Assembly (NCBI GenBank): GCA_013375495.1
Contig: JABXKC010000002.1
Location: forward strand, 204,052-268,051
Length of the DNA: 64,000 nucleotides
Direction: 5' to 3'
DNA from: Promethearchaeota archaeon
GTDB lineage: Archaea; Asgardarchaeota; Lokiarchaeia; Sigynarchaeales; SOKP01
Every line of letters begins with the position of its first letter. Positions within the stretch are counted from its first letter, which is position 1. A program made the translations under genes and the position numbers. Under the pieces are notes generated by a model. It was not told where the DNA came from and ran no database searches. It was given only the letters and a program-made list of their open reading frames with translations. Positions 62,021-64,000 of the stretch are shown in pieces.

Positions 62021-63880
62021 ATGACTAGTTTAAACGATCAAGAGTTTTTGGTAGACGAGAGTAAAGTATGGTTTACAGGAGGCTATTGGCCCGAAGGTGT
62101 TCCTCACCAACTTAAAGATGTTGAAGGTGTTGAAATGCTCCCTATGTGGGAAGGCTTCTTAAAATCTGCTGATGATTATGGAACTTGGGACAATGATATT
62201 TGTGTGTTTGTATACGGTCCTTATATTGAAAGAGTTAAATTAAGAACCTTGTTTGAATATGGGAAAAAATTTGGCACGTTCCTTTACGAAACGTTAGGTA
62301 TTAGGAAAGGAGATGTTGTAGCAATTGATCTACCCAATTCTATAAACTTTGTTGTTGCGTATATGGGTTGTATGTATATCGGAGCAATCGCACAAGGTAT
62401 TAATCCTACTTATAAGCCAATGGAATTATTGCACTCGTTAACGATGGCAAAAGCGAAGGTCTTAGTGTTAATGGATATGCTCTATATAGCTGGTCCTGCA
62501 ACTATTCTGCCAAAAACTGATGTAAAATATCTAATCCCCTCCAATTTTGTCGATTTTTTCACAGCTGAAGAAGAAACAATCCAAAGTCTTGGAGTCCCGA
62601 ATGCTAAAGAAAAGATCCCTACCGAAACAGAGGATTATAAAATATATTGGATGAAGGACATAATAGAAAAAACTGAACCAAAAGAAATTAAAGTTGAAAT
62701 AGATGTTTGGAAAGATCCCGCTGTTTATCTTATGACGGGAGGTACAACTGGACTTCCCAAAGTAGCGATGCTAAGCCATGCAAATCTTCTCTCAAATTTA
62801 CACATGATTAAACCTTGGGTCAACCTTGAACCAGGTATGATCACGATTGGAAGTATTCCATTTTTCCATAGTTTTGGATTGACTGGTGTCATGAACGGAG
62901 CTTTAACTTTAGGACTACAAATGTTACTTTTTCCCAAACCACCTGCAGACGATGTTTTATCAGAAACAATTAATAAACTTGATGCTCCTCAAGGAATTAT
63001 ATACGTAGGAGTAGAAATGCTATTCAAGAGATTAACAGATTATGTTCATGAAGTAGGAGTCGAAGAATATAAGAAGAAATACAGCTTTACAGAGAAATTA
63101 AAATATGCTTCACAAGGTGCTGGACCACTGCATGATCATATACGTATACCCTTTGAAGAAATCTTTTGTCCAGTAAGAGTTGGCTATGGTCTTACTGAAA
63201 CATCTCCAGTATGTAGTATTGCACCATTTTGGGGTCCTAATATAACGGGAAAATTAGGATTACCTATTCCTGGTGTAGATTGGGCTATATTTGACTCAAG
63301 TAATTTCGAAGCTGGCCCTATTTGCGACGGTACGCCCGAAAGAAATAATTTTGGTGTAGAACATACTGGTGAAATTTGCGTAGCGGGCCCACATATTATG
63401 CTTGGCTACTTAGGTGTGCAAAAAGAACAAGAAGATAACCTAAAAATGTGGAACGGAAAGAGATGGTTGTTAACTGGAGATATTGGGTTTATGGACGAAC
63501 ACGGGTATTGTGAAATTAGAGATAGAAAAAAATCTTTAATCAAAGTTTCAGGGCATTCCGTATTTCCAAAAGAAGTAGAAGATTTAATGGGACATCATCC
63601 CATGATTGGCGAAGTTGCTGTCGCGGGACTTCCAGACGAATCAACTGGTGAGAAAGTTAAGGCATGGATTATACTTAAGAAGGGATACAAAGTAGGTAAA
63701 AATGTGGAAATTGCAGACATTAAGAATTGGTGCTTAGAAAATATGGCTAAATGGAAAAGCCCAAGATTAATTGAGGTTGTTAGGAAGCTTCCCGTAAGTA
63801 TGACTGGAAAAGTGCAGCGGAGGGAACTGCAAGAAAAGGATATCGAAAAATTAGAAAAGGGAAAGGAAATAAAAGGTTAA
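62021..63880 (+). CDS. Acyl-CoA synthetase (AMP-forming, long/medium-chain)
   Basis: 619 residues. AMP-binding A3 motif YLMTGGTTGLPKVAML near residue 237, VGYGLTETSPVCSIAP near 390 (A5), TGDIGFMDEHGYCEIRDRKKS near 490 (A8 hinge with the hinge Asp), and KVSGHSVFPKEVEDL with the conserved lysines near the end, including SMTGKVQRREL near 600 (A10 catalytic Lys). It activates a carboxylic acid to its CoA ester; residues for chain length cannot be read. It fits the MaoC/thiolase acyl-CoA genes in the window. Confidence 0.92.
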   Translation: MTSLNDQEFLVDESKVWFTGGYWPEGVPHQLKDVEGVEMLPMWEGFLKSADDYGTWDNDICVFVYGPYIERVKLRTLFEYGKKFGTFLYETLGIRKGDVVAIDLPNSINFVVAYMGCMYIGAIAQGINPTYKPMELLHSLTMAKAKVLVLMDMLYIAGPATILPKTDVKYLIPSNFVDFFTAEEETIQSLGVPNAKEKIPTETEDYKIYWMKDIIEKTEPKEIKVEIDVWKDPAVYLMTGGTTGLPKVAMLSHANLLSNLHMIKPWVNLEPGMITIGSIPFFHSFGLTGVMNGALTLGLQMLLFPKPPADDVLSETINKLDAPQGIIYVGVEMLFKRLTDYVHEVGVEEYKKKYSFTEKLKYASQGAGPLHDHIRIPFEEIFCPVRVGYGLTETSPVCSIAPFWGPNITGKLGLPIPGVDWAIFDSSNFEAGPICDGTPERNNFGVEHTGEICVAGPHIMLGYLGVQKEQEDNLKMWNGKRWLLTGDIGFMDEHGYCEIRDRKKSLIKVSGHSVFPKEVEDLMGHHPMIGEVAVAGLPDESTGEKVKAWIILKKGYKVGKNVEIADIKNWCLENMAKWKSPRLIEVVRKLPVSMTGKVQRRELQEKDIEKLEKGKEIKG

Positions 63881-63903
63881 TTTTTTTTCAATTTTTTTTT
63901 ATA
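63881..63903 (+). terminator. Oligo-T terminator between acyl-CoA synthetase and FGGY-kinase tail
   Basis: Two T-runs (63881-63888 and 63892-63900) directly after the acyl-CoA synthetase stop match archaeal oligo-T termination. Confidence 0.5.
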
Positions 63904-64000
63904 TTATTCATTTAGACGTTTATATGTTTTTTTCATAATTTTATAAATGTTTGTGAATTCACTAAAAAGCTTATCGTAAATCACTCTATTTTCTGGATTA
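63904..64000 (-). CDS. C-terminus of an FGGY-type carbohydrate kinase (partial, 5' end outside window)
   Basis: Read from the right edge the minus strand gives NPENRVIYDKLFSEFTNIYK, then IMKKTYKRLNE and TAA (63904-63906). This pattern (N-P-x-N-x-x-x-Y-D-x-L-F-x-x-F-x-x-I-Y and ending x-R-L-N) is the typical last helix of xylulokinase/FGGY kinases, and is only a short match. Only 31 residues are available, so the substrate is not defined and the call is moderate. It is convergent with the acyl-CoA synthetase gene. Confidence 0.5.
   Translation of the reverse strand, partial: NPENRVIYDKLFSEFTNIYKIMKKTYKRLNE

Noticed and set aside
1..64000. CRISPR array, transposon or prophage island.
   Set aside because: No regular spacer-repeat pattern, transposase, integrase or inverted terminal repeat was seen; all stretches are ordinary genes with short spacers.

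Overview
The window is a low-GC, tightly packed archaeal chromosome segment, most likely from an Asgard (Promethearchaeota/Lokiarchaeia-like) archaeon. The archaeal call rests on a HerA-NurA-Mre11-Rad50 repair operon, an Alba protein beside a short histone-fold protein, a Sec11-type signal peptidase with a Ser/His pair, a Trm5/Taw2-family tRNA enzyme, a tungsten-type aldehyde ferredoxin oxidoreductase and a thiolase-DUF35 pair. The Asgard placement is an inference from gene style: many small zinc-ribbon proteins, an IFT52/GldG-like domain, and B12-dependent and fatty-acid metabolism together. I saw no rRNA, tRNA, CRISPR array or transposase.

Layout. 1-1.6 kb: a cut-off zinc-ribbon threonine synthase and a MeaB GTPase. 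1.6-12 kb: a nitroreductase, a GH38-like glycosidase with an RraA-like protein, an IlvD/Edd dehydratase, and a minus-strand run of LarA-like racemase, AOR and a GPH-type transporter. 12-13.5 kb: a membrane methyltransferase and a membrane-anchored double winged-helix regulator. 13.5-19.2 kb: two CoA-transferase subunits flanking a threonine block (ThrH, ThrC, homoserine dehydrogenase, ACT protein). 19.3-29.2 kb: a sugar-acid and inositol catabolic cluster. 29-40 kb: lipase-like hydrolase, CobA, two unrecognised proteins, MaoC, thiolase-DUF35, M28 peptidase, lipid kinase and signal peptidase. 40.2-48 kb: a broken small membrane-protein gene, Alba, a histone-fold protein, and Rad50-Mre11-NurA-HerA. 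48-64 kb: aminotransferase, nuclease-like protein, YkgJ-like protein, URO-D-like protein, PCMT-like protein, rhomboid, Nth, a THUMP/Trm11-type methyltransferase, a GIFT-SAP protein, a HGSNAT-like membrane protein, an MFS transporter, Taw2, an acyl-CoA ligase and the tail of an FGGY kinase.

How the genes work together. The most striking system is the 21-29 kb cluster. It encodes relatives of the Thermotoga inositol enzymes IolM, IolN and IolO together with UxaE, UxaC, UxuA and a mannonate-oxidoreductase-type SDR. On paper this is a continuous route from scyllo-inosose to 2-keto-3-deoxygluconate, with glucuronate and galacturonate entering through UxaC. The first enzyme (inositol 2-dehydrogenase) and the KDG kinase and aldolase are not in the window. 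A second theme is threonine synthesis through ThrH, a phosphatase-family homoserine phosphotransferase, in place of a classical homoserine kinase. Third, two genes with clear N-terminal family motifs (thrC and cobA) have no ATG, GTG or TTG at the expected start. They instead have ACG and ATT codons at good Shine-Dalgarno spacing.
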